A program made the translations under genes and the position numbers. Under the pieces are notes generated by a model, which searched no databases, was not told where the DNA came from, and saw nothing but the letters and a program-made list of their open reading frames with translations. From Acidovorax sp. (GTDB lineage Bacteria; Pseudomonadota; Gammaproteobacteria; Burkholderiales; Burkholderiaceae_C), in assembly GCA_031277855.1 (NCBI GenBank), contig JAITLO010000034.1, forward strand, positions 124,001 through 188,000: a stretch of DNA of 64,000 bases, given 5' to 3'. How positions within the stretch are numbered: the first letter of the stretch is position 1; every line of letters begins with the position of its first letter. Positions 16,655 to 24,132 of this stretch are shown here, in pieces.

Positions 16655-18319
16655 TCAAGCTGCCACCGCAGCGGCAGGCTGGTGCCGCGGCTCGAGATGG
16701 TGGCCCGCGTAACCATGGGCTGCTGCAGCGGCACAGTGTTCTCGGTATTTCGCAAAACCGCCCACAAACTGCGTCAAGCCCTGGGGTTTGCCTGCAATGT
16801 TGGAGCCTACCCACCAGGTTTTCGCCTTGTTGATGAGGGAGTGCCGAGCCAGCGCTTGCACCAGCTCCATCCATTCGTTTTCGGTCTGATGGGTCGGCTC
16901 CATGCTGCCGAGGTCATGCGCGCGCAGATGCATGATGGCATTGGCGATCCAGTCGACGTCGTTCTCGCTCATGCGGATGATGTTGGCCAGCGCCGCAGGC
17001 CCGTTGGGCCCGGTAGTCATGAACAGGTTGGGAAAACCAGCCAGCATGATGCCCAAGTGTGAGCGAGGGCCGTGCTGCCATTTCTCGCGCAATGTGCAGC
17101 CTTTGCGGCCCACCACATCCAGAGCGAGCAGGGCACCGGTGAGTCCGTCATAGCCGGTGGCCAGGATCAGGGCGTCGAGGGGGAACTCTCCCGCCGCAGT
17201 ACGTATGCCGCCTTCTGTTGCGGAAAGAATGGGCGTCTGCAGGCAGTCCACCAGATGCACATGGGGCAGGTTGTAGGTTTCATAGTAGTCCGTGTCCAGA
17301 CAGGGGCGGCGCGCGAAAATGGGGTAGCCCCGGGGCTTGAGCTTGTCGGCGATTGCCGGGTCGGTCACGACTTCGGCAATCTTGCTCCGCACAAAATCGG
17401 CGACCTGCTCGTTGGCTTCCTCGTTGATCATCAGGTCTCCGAAAGTGCCCAGCATGGCCAGGCCGCCATGCTTCCAGGCATCTTCCAGCAAGGCTTGGCG
17501 CTGGGCCAATGTGACGGAGAAAAAAGCGCGTGTAGATTGAGGGCGTACCCCGCCTATGGGGCTGCTGCGCGCTACGTCCCGAATTCCCGCGTAATGCCGC
17601 TTGACCTCGGCCAGGTACGCGGGCTCCAGCGGTGTGTTGCGCATGGGCATGGTGAAGCTGGGCGTACGCTGAAATACAAAAAGCTCACGGGCCTGGCGAC
17701 CGACTTCCTGCACGATTTGTATGCCTGTGGAGCCTGTGCCCACCACGCCCACGCGTTGGCCGCTGAAATCCACGGGTTCGTGCGGCCAGCGTGCCGCGTG
17801 CAGTAGCCGGCCTGTGAAGTGCTCCAGTCCGCCGAACTCCGGCTGCTTGGGTATGGACAGCGGGCCCGTGGCCATGATGCAAAAAGGAGCTTGGTAGACA
17901 TCACCGGCTTCGCTGGTCAGGGACCAGAGTTGCTGCACATCATCCCACTCGGCCCGCCGGATGCGGGTGTTGAAGCGATAGTGCCGACGCAGGTCCAGCC
18001 GCGTGGCGACAAAATCGATGTAACGCAGCAACTCGGGTTGGCCCGCATATTGCTCGGACCAGTTCCACTCCTGTTCGATTTCGGATGAAAAGGAGTAGCT
18101 GTAGTCGATGCTGGGAAGATCTACGCGAGCCCCGGGATAGCGGTTCCAATACCAGACACCGCCCAGATCGCTTCCGGCTTCAAACGCCTGGAGCGACAGG
18201 CCTAGCTGCTTGAACTTGTGTACGGCATACATGCCGCCAAACCCACCGCCCACGATGAGGACATCGACATGTATGGGTTGCGCACAAGAAGAAGTGTCGG
18301 GCATGTGGGCCGTTGTCAT
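16655..18319 (-). CDS. Type I Baeyer-Villiger monooxygenase (FAD/NADPH)
   Basis: 554 residues. FAD dinucleotide motif GGGFGG (about 24-29), the BVMO fingerprint FxGxxxHxxxW at F168-TGRLL-H174-AAR-W178-P, and a second nucleotide motif VGTGSTG. This matches cyclohexanone/phenylacetone monooxygenase-type enzymes that insert oxygen beside a ketone to give an ester or lactone. AGGAG upstream supports ATG 18319. A palindrome at 18387 overlaps its presumed promoter (TTGCCG-N17-CATGAT). With the SDR, OYE, SMP-30 and CoA ligases it defines a ketone to lactone to acyl-CoA route. The substrate cannot be read from sequence. Confidence 0.9.
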   Translation of the reverse strand: MTTAHMPDTSSCAQPIHVDVLIVGGGFGGMYAVHKFKQLGLSLQAFEAGSDLGGVWYWNRYPGARVDLPSIDYSYSFSSEIEQEWNWSEQYAGQPELLRYIDFVATRLDLRRHYRFNTRIRRAEWDDVQQLWSLTSEAGDVYQAPFCIMATGPLSIPKQPEFGGLEHFTGRLLHAARWPHEPVDFSGQRVGVVGTGSTGIQIVQEVGRQARELFVFQRTPSFTMPMRNTPLEPAYLAEVKRHYAGIRDVARSSPIGGVRPQSTRAFFSVTLAQRQALLEDAWKHGGLAMLGTFGDLMINEEANEQVADFVRSKIAEVVTDPAIADKLKPRGYPIFARRPCLDTDYYETYNLPHVHLVDCLQTPILSATEGGIRTAAGEFPLDALILATGYDGLTGALLALDVVGRKGCTLREKWQHGPRSHLGIMLAGFPNLFMTTGPNGPAALANIIRMSENDVDWIANAIMHLRAHDLGSMEPTHQTENEWMELVQALARHSLINKAKTWWVGSNIAGKPQGLTQFVGGFAKYREHCAAAAAHGYAGHHLEPRHQPAAAVAA

Positions 18320-18386
18320 CGTGCTGCACTCCTGGGAATGGCTGGCCTTGATTGTGGGGGTGACAAGGCAAAATCATGAGAAAGAT

Positions 18387-18409
18387 TTTGCCGGCCGGCA
18401 AGTAAAAAA
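18387..18409. promoter_or_regulatory. TetR-type palindrome in the BVMO promoter
   Basis: Contains the perfect 14-bp palindrome TTGCCGGCCGGCAA (18388-18401) followed by GTAAAA, matching the sites at 5920 and 16011 at most positions of CCGRYCGRCARGTAA. It overlaps the presumed -35/spacer of the minus-strand BVMO promoter. The rest of the gap between BVMO and the next gene (to 18559) shows nothing I can name. Confidence 0.55.
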
Positions 18410-18559
18410 ATGCTATATCTGATAAGCAAAAGTGCACACATCACGCTTTCAAAAAGCCCGAAAGGCTGAGCCCCTATTTCTTCCATCGTCTTGGGTGCAG
18501 TTATGGAGTGGCTATATGTCCCTGCTTCGCAACCAGACGGCCGAGCCTCCTGCATGGGG

Positions 18560-19384
18560 TTAATGCCCTGCACAGGCCAAAATCCCCCGGGTCTGGCTGG
18601 CCAGCAGCGCCTGGTATTGCAGCGTGGGGTCGGAGATGTCGGAGGGCGCATGTAGTGGCTGGCGCGGGTCCAGGTAGATCTGCGCTGGCTGCTCCAGCAG
18701 GCGGGTCCAGGCGCTGTAGGTGCGCAGCGCCATGGCGTGCAGTTGGGCGATGTGTTGGGGCAGCAGCTCCAGAATCTGGCTTTCATGCTGTACGGCGGGA
18801 CCATGGGCATGGCGCAGCTCTTCATGGCCTTCCTGGCACCAGGCGCGCACGCTGGCTTCGGTGACCTCCAGATGGCCTTGGAGCGCCCAGTGGCGGCCAT
18901 GCACAAAGCCTTTGTTCAGGCACCAGGCGCCATACATGGTGCGGCGGGCGCCACGGGGAATCTCGAAGGTGTCGTAGTGCCAGTTGAAGATGACGGCCTG
19001 GCGCGGCAGCTGCATCAGCTGCTGGGCCTGCTGTGTCACCCATACCGGTGCCCAGCCGATGTTGGGGCAGGGGTTGCGCCAGACGCGGGCGCCCATGGCA
19101 CGGGCCAGCATTTGCGCACCAAAGCAGTGGCCCAGCACGGGCACATCGCAGGCCAGAGCATCCTGCAGCAGGCAGCGTTCTTGCTCCATCCAGCGCAGGT
19201 TTTCATTCGCACAGTGGTTGCTGCCCAGCACCACAATGCCGCGGTAGTCGCGGGCATGGATGGGGGCGCGGCCCTCGGCGCAGGGCTGGATCAACTGGTA
19301 GGCAAGGCCTTGCTGCTGCAAATGGTCCAGCAAGATGCCAGGGCCTTGCGAGGCTTCGTGCTGGAGGATGGCTACAGGCTTCAT
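18560..19384 (-). CDS. Class I glutamine amidotransferase-like protein
   Basis: 274 residues with a triad-type class I GATase fold: nucleophile elbow GHCFGAQ (Cys near residue 86), FNWHYDTFEIPRGA and ALQGHLEVTE. No synthase partner domain is fused or adjacent, as in stand-alone GATase-like proteins (GMP synthase-like or gamma-glutamyl hydrolase-like) of unknown substrate. Gene placement gives no functional clue. The C-terminal 70 residues are not typical of the core domain. Confidence 0.75.
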   Translation of the reverse strand: MKPVAILQHEASQGPGILLDHLQQQGLAYQLIQPCAEGRAPIHARDYRGIVVLGSNHCANENLRWMEQERCLLQDALACDVPVLGHCFGAQMLARAMGARVWRNPCPNIGWAPVWVTQQAQQLMQLPRQAVIFNWHYDTFEIPRGARRTMYGAWCLNKGFVHGRHWALQGHLEVTEASVRAWCQEGHEELRHAHGPAVQHESQILELLPQHIAQLHAMALRTYSAWTRLLEQPAQIYLDPRQPLHAPSDISDPTLQYQALLASQTRGILACAGH

Positions 19385-19605
19385 GGTCCTGAAGCGGCGG
19401 GGTGTTCCTGCCGCAGTGGTTGCGATGTGGCCACTGTAGAAATGCGGCCATCAAGCCCGCGCAGGCATTGCGGTGCGCGCTATCAAGATGGCATAAAGCC
19501 CCTCAAAAAAGGGCTGCAAAAGAATGCATCACTTACGCAAACACACGGTCAGCGATAGTTATCGTATGCCTCGGTCGCGGCGGTGTGCGCTGCGTGGAGC
19601 GGGGG

Positions 19606-20652
19606 ATGCAGTGGCTTTCTGATCGGTATCGGAACGGCACAGTCCGTTCGCCCTGTCTGTTCCTGGTCTTGGCCATGGGGTGGCTGGGGGCCATGTCAGC
19701 CCAGGCGCAGCCTTGCGAGGCAGCGCCACCGGGCCCACGTGATATTCGTGCCATCGGCTTTTACACCGACAAGGCCAGCTCGATCGTAGACCCCGAGCTC
19801 AAGCGTGAAAGTCAGCAGGCTGTTGCCGGGCTGGACAGTTTTGCAGGCCAGGTCGTGCACTGGAGCGATGACTATCTGCGCAGCGGCGATCCCCAGCCTG
19901 CTGCATGTGCCCTGCAATGGCTGATGGCTTGGGCCCGCGACGGTGCCATGCTGGGCCAGATGATCCGGGTCAACAACAACCAGTCCTATTACACGCGGCA
20001 ATGGATGCTGGATGCGTTGGCCCTGGCATATCTGAAGGTGCGTGAGCAGGCCGATGCCGCGCAGGCCGCGGTGATTGCGCCCTGGCTGGAGCAGCTGGCG
20101 CTTGCCAATCTGGCGTACTGGGACAACCCCAAACACCGCCGCAACAACCTGTATTACTGGGGTGGCCTGGGTGTGTTAGCTACGGGATTGGCTACGGGCA
20201 ATGCGGCGCTGTGGCGTGCAGGCCAGGAGATTTACCAGCATGGTGTCGGTGATATAGAGACTGATGGACGCCTGAGCTTTGAGATGACACGGGGCCGGCG
20301 TGCGCTGCACTACCACGGCTATGCGCTGGCGCCCTTGGTGCTGATGGCCGAGCTGGCGCGCTTGCACGGTGAAGACTGGTATGGCGAAAACCACCATGCC
20401 ATCGATCGCCTGGCGCGGCGCGTGGCCCAAGGCTGGAGCGATGCATCCTGGTTTACCGAGCAGGCCGGTGTGCCGCAGGAACTGGGCGCTATCGGCGCCC
20501 ACAGCGGTTGGGTGGAGTTTTACCGGCTGCGCACACCGGAGCCCACCGCGTTCGATGCCATGCATGCGCAGGGGCCGTTTTTTGATATCAGGTTGGGCGG
20601 CAATCTGACGCTGATGGCCGCGCAAGGCATGGTGCGCACACCACGCCCGTAG
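19606..20652 (+). CDS. Secreted alginate-lyase-like (PL5) protein with altered catalytic motif
   Basis: 348 residues with a Sec signal peptide (hydrophobic CLFLVLAMGWLGAMSAQAQ, cleavage likely after AQA). The (alpha/alpha)-toroid lyase fold is suggested by NNNQSYYTRQW, RRNNLYYWGGLGVLATG and GRRALHYHGYALAPLV. The catalytic NNH motif of AlgL-type lyases reads NNL here, so the key His is missing, while the Arg and Tyr of the second motif are kept. It may be a non-lyase or act on another polymer. Start at ATG 19606 with GGAG upstream; no alginate genes nearby. Confidence 0.7.
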   Translation: MQWLSDRYRNGTVRSPCLFLVLAMGWLGAMSAQAQPCEAAPPGPRDIRAIGFYTDKASSIVDPELKRESQQAVAGLDSFAGQVVHWSDDYLRSGDPQPAACALQWLMAWARDGAMLGQMIRVNNNQSYYTRQWMLDALALAYLKVREQADAAQAAVIAPWLEQLALANLAYWDNPKHRRNNLYYWGGLGVLATGLATGNAALWRAGQEIYQHGVGDIETDGRLSFEMTRGRRALHYHGYALAPLVLMAELARLHGEDWYGENHHAIDRLARRVAQGWSDASWFTEQAGVPQELGAIGAHSGWVEFYRLRTPEPTAFDAMHAQGPFFDIRLGGNLTLMAAQGMVRTPRP

Positions 20653-20702
20653 CAGCGCCGAGTCGAGCCAGGTTGGTGGCGTGCCAGCGCCCACAGCAGT
20701 GG

Positions 20703-21227
20703 CTAGCCGTGCAGGGCGCGCTCGGCCAGCTCCTGTGCGCGGGCGATGCTGATGCCCTCGTGCTGATCGATGACCAGGGCATCGGTGTCCACACCATCAT
20801 CGCTGCGGTGCAGTCGCACACGGGGGCGGGTGCCATCGTCCTGTATCCAGACGTCGGCCGGGCGCGATTGCGTGGTGGGATACAGGCCGATGTGGTTGCT
20901 GAGCCAGCCAAAAAAGACCTTGTCTTGCTGCGGCTGATCGTAGCTGTCCAGATAGCGCTGAAAGCTGCTGGCACTGGCCGACACCCACACCCCCCACAGA
21001 AAGGGCTCCTCCACCCCGTGGATGGGCACTTCCAGAATGGCGCGCACAAAGTATTGCGTGCCCTCCGGGTGGTGGATGACGCAGAGATCATCGCTGAGCT
21101 CGGCCATGCGGGATTGCTCCTCCTGCGTGAGCCGGGTATAGGGCGCGGGCTCGGCAAAGCCAAAGCTGGGTGAACCCTCGTGGACCTGGTCGCAGCAGCT
21201 ACAGGTGAATGCAAAAATGGCCGCCAT
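20703..21227 (-). CDS. DUF2199 family protein
   Basis: 174 residues. An N-terminal Cys pair and His (FTCSCCDQVHEG) suggest a metal-binding knuckle, followed by conserved YFVRAILEVPIHG and FLWGVWVS typical of DUF2199. Cytoplasmic, function unknown. Start at ATG 21227 (MAAIFAFTC). The 76-bp inverted-repeat element copy B lies 22 bp upstream, so any promoter must be inside or beyond that element. Confidence 0.8.
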   Translation of the reverse strand: MAAIFAFTCSCCDQVHEGSPSFGFAEPAPYTRLTQEEQSRMAELSDDLCVIHHPEGTQYFVRAILEVPIHGVEEPFLWGVWVSASASSFQRYLDSYDQPQQDKVFFGWLSNHIGLYPTTQSRPADVWIQDDGTRPRVRLHRSDDGVDTDALVIDQHEGISIARAQELAERALHG

Positions 21228-21249
21228 GGTGCAGAACAAATATCAGTAG

Positions 21250-21325
21250 GACTTACGCAAACCAGGATGGAGCATGGCTTGTGCCCTAAGGCGAAGCACT
21301 TGCCTTAACCGAACTTGCGTAAGTC
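21250..21325 (+). repeat. 76-bp nested inverted-repeat element, copy B
   Basis: Same length and ends as copies A and C; the inner hairpin has one mismatch (TAAGGCGA-agcac-TTGCCTTA). It sits 22 bp upstream of the DUF2199 start, in the opposite orientation relative to its gene compared with copies A and C. Confidence 0.85.
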
Positions 21326-21370
21326 GTGATCAGGAAAAAAGCCGGAAATGGTAAAGCGCAAAGCGCGGTA

Positions 21371-21796
21371 TCAAACCGGCTTGCCTTGGGCTGCGAGCTG
21401 CAGGCCCAAGCACACCCACAGCAAGGTGAGCACCAGATTGCTGGCAACAAACACCACAAACCGGTGTGCCACCTTGTTGTAGCTGACATGTACCAGGCTG
21501 TGCAGCACGCGCAGCAGCACATAGGTCCAGGCCAGCGCCAGCAGGACGCCGCTGGCAGTGCCTGAGACGTAGGCCATCAGGCAGGCCACGTAGAACAATA
21601 CTGGCAACTCCAGCAAATTCATGTAGTTGCGGTTGGCCAGCGTCACGGCAGGGGATGCTTTGGCTGAATCCCCCAGCGCGTATTCACGCGGGTGGATACC
21701 GGAGCGCAGGCGGCGCAAGGCCACAAGCAGCAGCATGCACAAGGTCCAGAAAGCCAGCGCAAAAACGGGCCAGAGAACAGCAGATGCAGTGGACAT
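21371..21796 (-). CDS. MAPEG-family membrane protein
   Basis: 141 residues, four predicted transmembrane helices, with the MAPEG landmarks RNYMNLLELPVLFYVACL (about 57-74) and WTYVLLRVLHSLVHVSYN (about 90-107). The eukaryotic family members are glutathione-dependent membrane enzymes; bacterial ones are mostly uncharacterised. Placed alone between the repeat element and a methyltransferase gene. Confidence 0.85.
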   Translation of the reverse strand: MSTASAVLWPVFALAFWTLCMLLLVALRRLRSGIHPREYALGDSAKASPAVTLANRNYMNLLELPVLFYVACLMAYVSGTASGVLLALAWTYVLLRVLHSLVHVSYNKVAHRFVVFVASNLVLTLLWVCLGLQLAAQGKPV

Positions 21797-21899
21797 GGTT
21801 GAGAACCCAATCTATGGAGGGAGTACCGATGCTGCCACAGACTGGGGCATGGGCTCAGAGGGGTATCGCGTCTGAAAGTTGCGGTGGCCTGCGCTGGCG

Positions 21900-22556
21900 C
21901 TATGGAGTACGGTTTTCGGGGCTTTCGCCGGGCCGCTGCAGCACCAGCAAATAGGCCGCGCGGTGGCCGTAGAAAGCATGGGACACAAAACCTGCATTGC
22001 GGGCCAGTTGCTCGACCACGGAGCGGCGCTGGAAATGCGGGTCAAACACCAGCTCTGCCACAGCCAGCAAGCCGCCAGGGCGCAGGCTGGCAAACAGGTC
22101 GTGCAGCACGGCCTGGCGGTCCGGAGTTTCTCCCAGTACGGCAGCCATCACGGCGCGGTCAAAAAGGCCTTGGGGCAGTTTGCCGTGACCCAGTGCTGCA
22201 GCCTGGGTCTGTACCTGGGCCAGCCCTTCGCTGTGTGCCTTGCTGCGGACCAGCTCCAGCATGGCGGGCTGCAAATCCACGGCCAGTACCCGGCCTTGTG
22301 GACCCACGGCCCGGGCCAGCGGCAACGTGATGCGGCCCGGGCCACAGCCGGCATCCAGCACCTGCATGCCGGGGGCTATTTGCAACTGTTGCACCACAAA
22401 GGCCGCCTTGTTGCTGGACGCCAGCGGATTGTCCAGTTCCACCATCCAACGCAGCCATGCGGGGCAGGGCAGGGTGTGGCGGTGGGAGGCGAGGCGCCAG
22501 ATCAGACCTATGGCGATCAGCAGCGCCAACAGGCCGAGCAGGAGGTAAAAAGGCAT
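21900..22556 (-). CDS. Membrane-anchored class I SAM-dependent methyltransferase
   Basis: 218 residues: one N-terminal transmembrane helix (residues 3-22) followed by a Rossmann methyltransferase with motif I VLDAGCGPGRIT (about 65-76), acidic VLAVDLQPAML and the post-motif RPGGLLAVAEL. Resembles UbiE/MenG-type domains but is anchored to the membrane; substrate unknown. It ends 103 bp before the MAPEG gene and may share a transcript with it. Confidence 0.82.
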   Translation of the reverse strand: MPFYLLLGLLALLIAIGLIWRLASHRHTLPCPAWLRWMVELDNPLASSNKAAFVVQQLQIAPGMQVLDAGCGPGRITLPLARAVGPQGRVLAVDLQPAMLELVRSKAHSEGLAQVQTQAAALGHGKLPQGLFDRAVMAAVLGETPDRQAVLHDLFASLRPGGLLAVAELVFDPHFQRRSVVEQLARNAGFVSHAFYGHRAAYLLVLQRPGESPENRTP

Positions 22557-22676
22557 AGCGAAAAAGCCAACACAGAGCAGCGATCAACACGCAACACTTT
22601 AGCGGCGCAGCCTGAAGAAGCCATGAAAAGCAGGGCTGCCTATGCCGAGCGCCCATGCATCGCATCAAAACTGGCC

Positions 22677-23075
22677 CTAGTTGCCTGGTGCGTACTGTTC
22701 AAACACCTGCTGCCCCGTCATCTTGTGGGTGCTGTCGCTCAGCGCGTAGTAGCTGGGCTTTTCGTCGACAAAGATTTCGGTGGCCAGTGAGAACGCCTGA
22801 TCCTGAAACAGCCCGGCTGGCAGCACATAGTCATTGGCGGGCAGCAGGCGGTAGAACAAATGCGTGCCGCAGTCGGGGCAGAAACCGCGCTCGGCCCAGT
22901 CCGAGGAGCGATAGGCCGTAGGCGTCTTGCCCTGAAACTGCACGTCCGAGCCGCAGTGCACGGCATGCATGGGGCCACCGGTCCAGCGCCGGCACATGCT
23001 GCAGTGGCACAGCCCGACCTCTTTTTGGTCTGGGGTGGTGACTTCTATCGCTCCGCACAAGCAACGGCCCTTCAT
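22677..23075 (-). CDS. GFA/CENP-V family zinc protein
   Basis: 132 residues with the seven-Cys zinc pattern of the glutathione-dependent formaldehyde-activating (GFA) family: CLCGAI, CHCSMCRRWTG and FCPDCGTHLFYR. Such proteins bind two zinc ions; most bacterial paralogues have no proven activity toward S-hydroxymethylglutathione. No formaldehyde dehydrogenase is nearby, so a detoxification role is only possible. Confidence 0.87.
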   Translation of the reverse strand: MKGRCLCGAIEVTTPDQKEVGLCHCSMCRRWTGGPMHAVHCGSDVQFQGKTPTAYRSSDWAERGFCPDCGTHLFYRLLPANDYVLPAGLFQDQAFSLATEIFVDEKPSYYALSDSTHKMTGQQVFEQYAPGN

Positions 23076-23162
23076 ATGGTTCTCCCTGGGTAAATGATTG
23101 GAATCGGACGCCAGCCGCCATGCTAATGCCTGGCGGTGCAGTGGGCCATGAGCAAGATGGGC

Positions 23163-23573
23163 TCAACGCAGCAGCGCTGGCGGCTGTCTGCCCTCCACAT
23201 AGCCCCAGACCCTGAAAATCGGCCCGCCCTGATCATCATTTTCCTGGCTGAAGGCTTGGCCCAGCTGTTTCAGAACCGCTTGAATTGCCTGGCAGTGGTC
23301 CAGCAGGGCGGGCGCCAGCAGCCGGCCACGGTGTACGGGCTCGCAGCTGTGAATGTCCATCCACTCACACCATTCGCTGCCTTGCTGGAGAAACTCCTGC
23401 CAGTGGATATGGCTGGGGCCGTCCATGGCCTCGCGGTCTATGTACTTGATGGAAACCATGGGGCCGTTGTCTCCCACGCAGTCCAGGGCCTGGGCCAGCG
23501 CGGTCCACCGGGTGTGGTTCATCAAGGAGGCGAGCCCTCGTTGGCGGACCAGTGTCAGGGCTTTGGGGTGCAT
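23163..23573 (-). CDS. Small hypothetical protein (DUF6678-like)
   Basis: 136 residues, no signal peptide or membrane segment. The layout (RQRGLASLMNHTRWTALAQAL, then VSIKYIDREAM, then EWCEWMDIHS) recalls the DUF6678 family, which I recognise only loosely. Start at ATG 23573; a longer start at 23633 would overlap the upstream gene by 28 bp. It follows the 23606-23995 gene by 32 bp, so the two probably share a transcript. Function unknown. Confidence 0.6.
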   Translation of the reverse strand: MHPKALTLVRQRGLASLMNHTRWTALAQALDCVGDNGPMVSIKYIDREAMDGPSHIHWQEFLQQGSEWCEWMDIHSCEPVHRGRLLAPALLDHCQAIQAVLKQLGQAFSQENDDQGGPIFRVWGYVEGRQPPALLR

Positions 23574-23605
23574 AAGTTCGCGGTCTTTTCTTTGCCGTTT
23601 GGGGC

Positions 23606-23995
23606 TCAAGCGTTTTCCGCGTCTTCCAGCCACTTGGGATCATCGAGGTCGGCCTCGTACGCCTTGCGCCCACCAAAACCCAGGGCGCTGGTGCGTTCAA
23701 AGTAGGGAGCGAGGGCAGCATCATCGGCATCCACCGTGTCCACGTCCCAGATGGCAGTGATCAGAAAAGGCAGCCAGCAAGGCGGAAGAGGCCATTGGCG
23801 AAAGTAGGCAATTTTCTGCTCCTGTGTCAGCGCCTGCTGCGGCCACCATGCGGACCACAGCATGATGTGCGACTCCCCTGCGCCCATGCGCCAGCACATG
23901 CTGTAGGGATGGGCGTTGTAAACCACCCAAGGTGGTGGGACGCAGCCGTGGGTAGCCGTGAGCTGCTCGATGCTTTTGCGCATCCATGTGTCCAT
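23606..23995 (-). CDS. Small hypothetical protein, Trp-rich
   Basis: 129 residues, soluble, with unusually many Trp residues (CWRMGAG, MLWSAWWPQQ, QWPLPPCWLPF, IWDVD) and an acidic C-terminus. AGGAG eight bases upstream of ATG 23995 fixes the start. I do not recognise the family. Its size and its neighbour resemble the small immunity-like or cargo genes that cluster in proteobacteria, but no toxin is present. Confidence 0.6.
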   Translation of the reverse strand: MDTWMRKSIEQLTATHGCVPPPWVVYNAHPYSMCWRMGAGESHIMLWSAWWPQQALTQEQKIAYFRQWPLPPCWLPFLITAIWDVDTVDADDAALAPYFERTSALGFGGRKAYEADLDDPKWLEDAENA

Positions 23996-24082
23996 GCCAG
24001 GACTCCTTTGTGCGGTTGACAGCCACCATTGTGGCAAGCACTGGATGGCGAAAGGCGCTCGGCGCCTGTAGCGCAATCCAAA

Positions 24083-24106
24083 ATAAAAAAACCGCCCGAA
24101 GGCGGT
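24083..24106 (-). terminator. Terminator of the class I fumarase gene
   Basis: On the minus strand ACCGCC-ttcg-GGCGGT is followed by TTTTTTTATT. The stable UUCG tetraloop hairpin and U-tract lie 27 bp past the fumarase stop. Confidence 0.88.
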
Positions 24107-24132
24107 CTTGTGAGGGGGCCTATGCCGGGGCT

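Noticed and set aside
19531..19542. Fourth copy of the 76-bp element upstream of the alginate-lyase-like gene
   Set aside because: Only one 12-bp end (ACTTACGCAAAC) is present, with no second end or inner hairpin; it may be chance or a relic.
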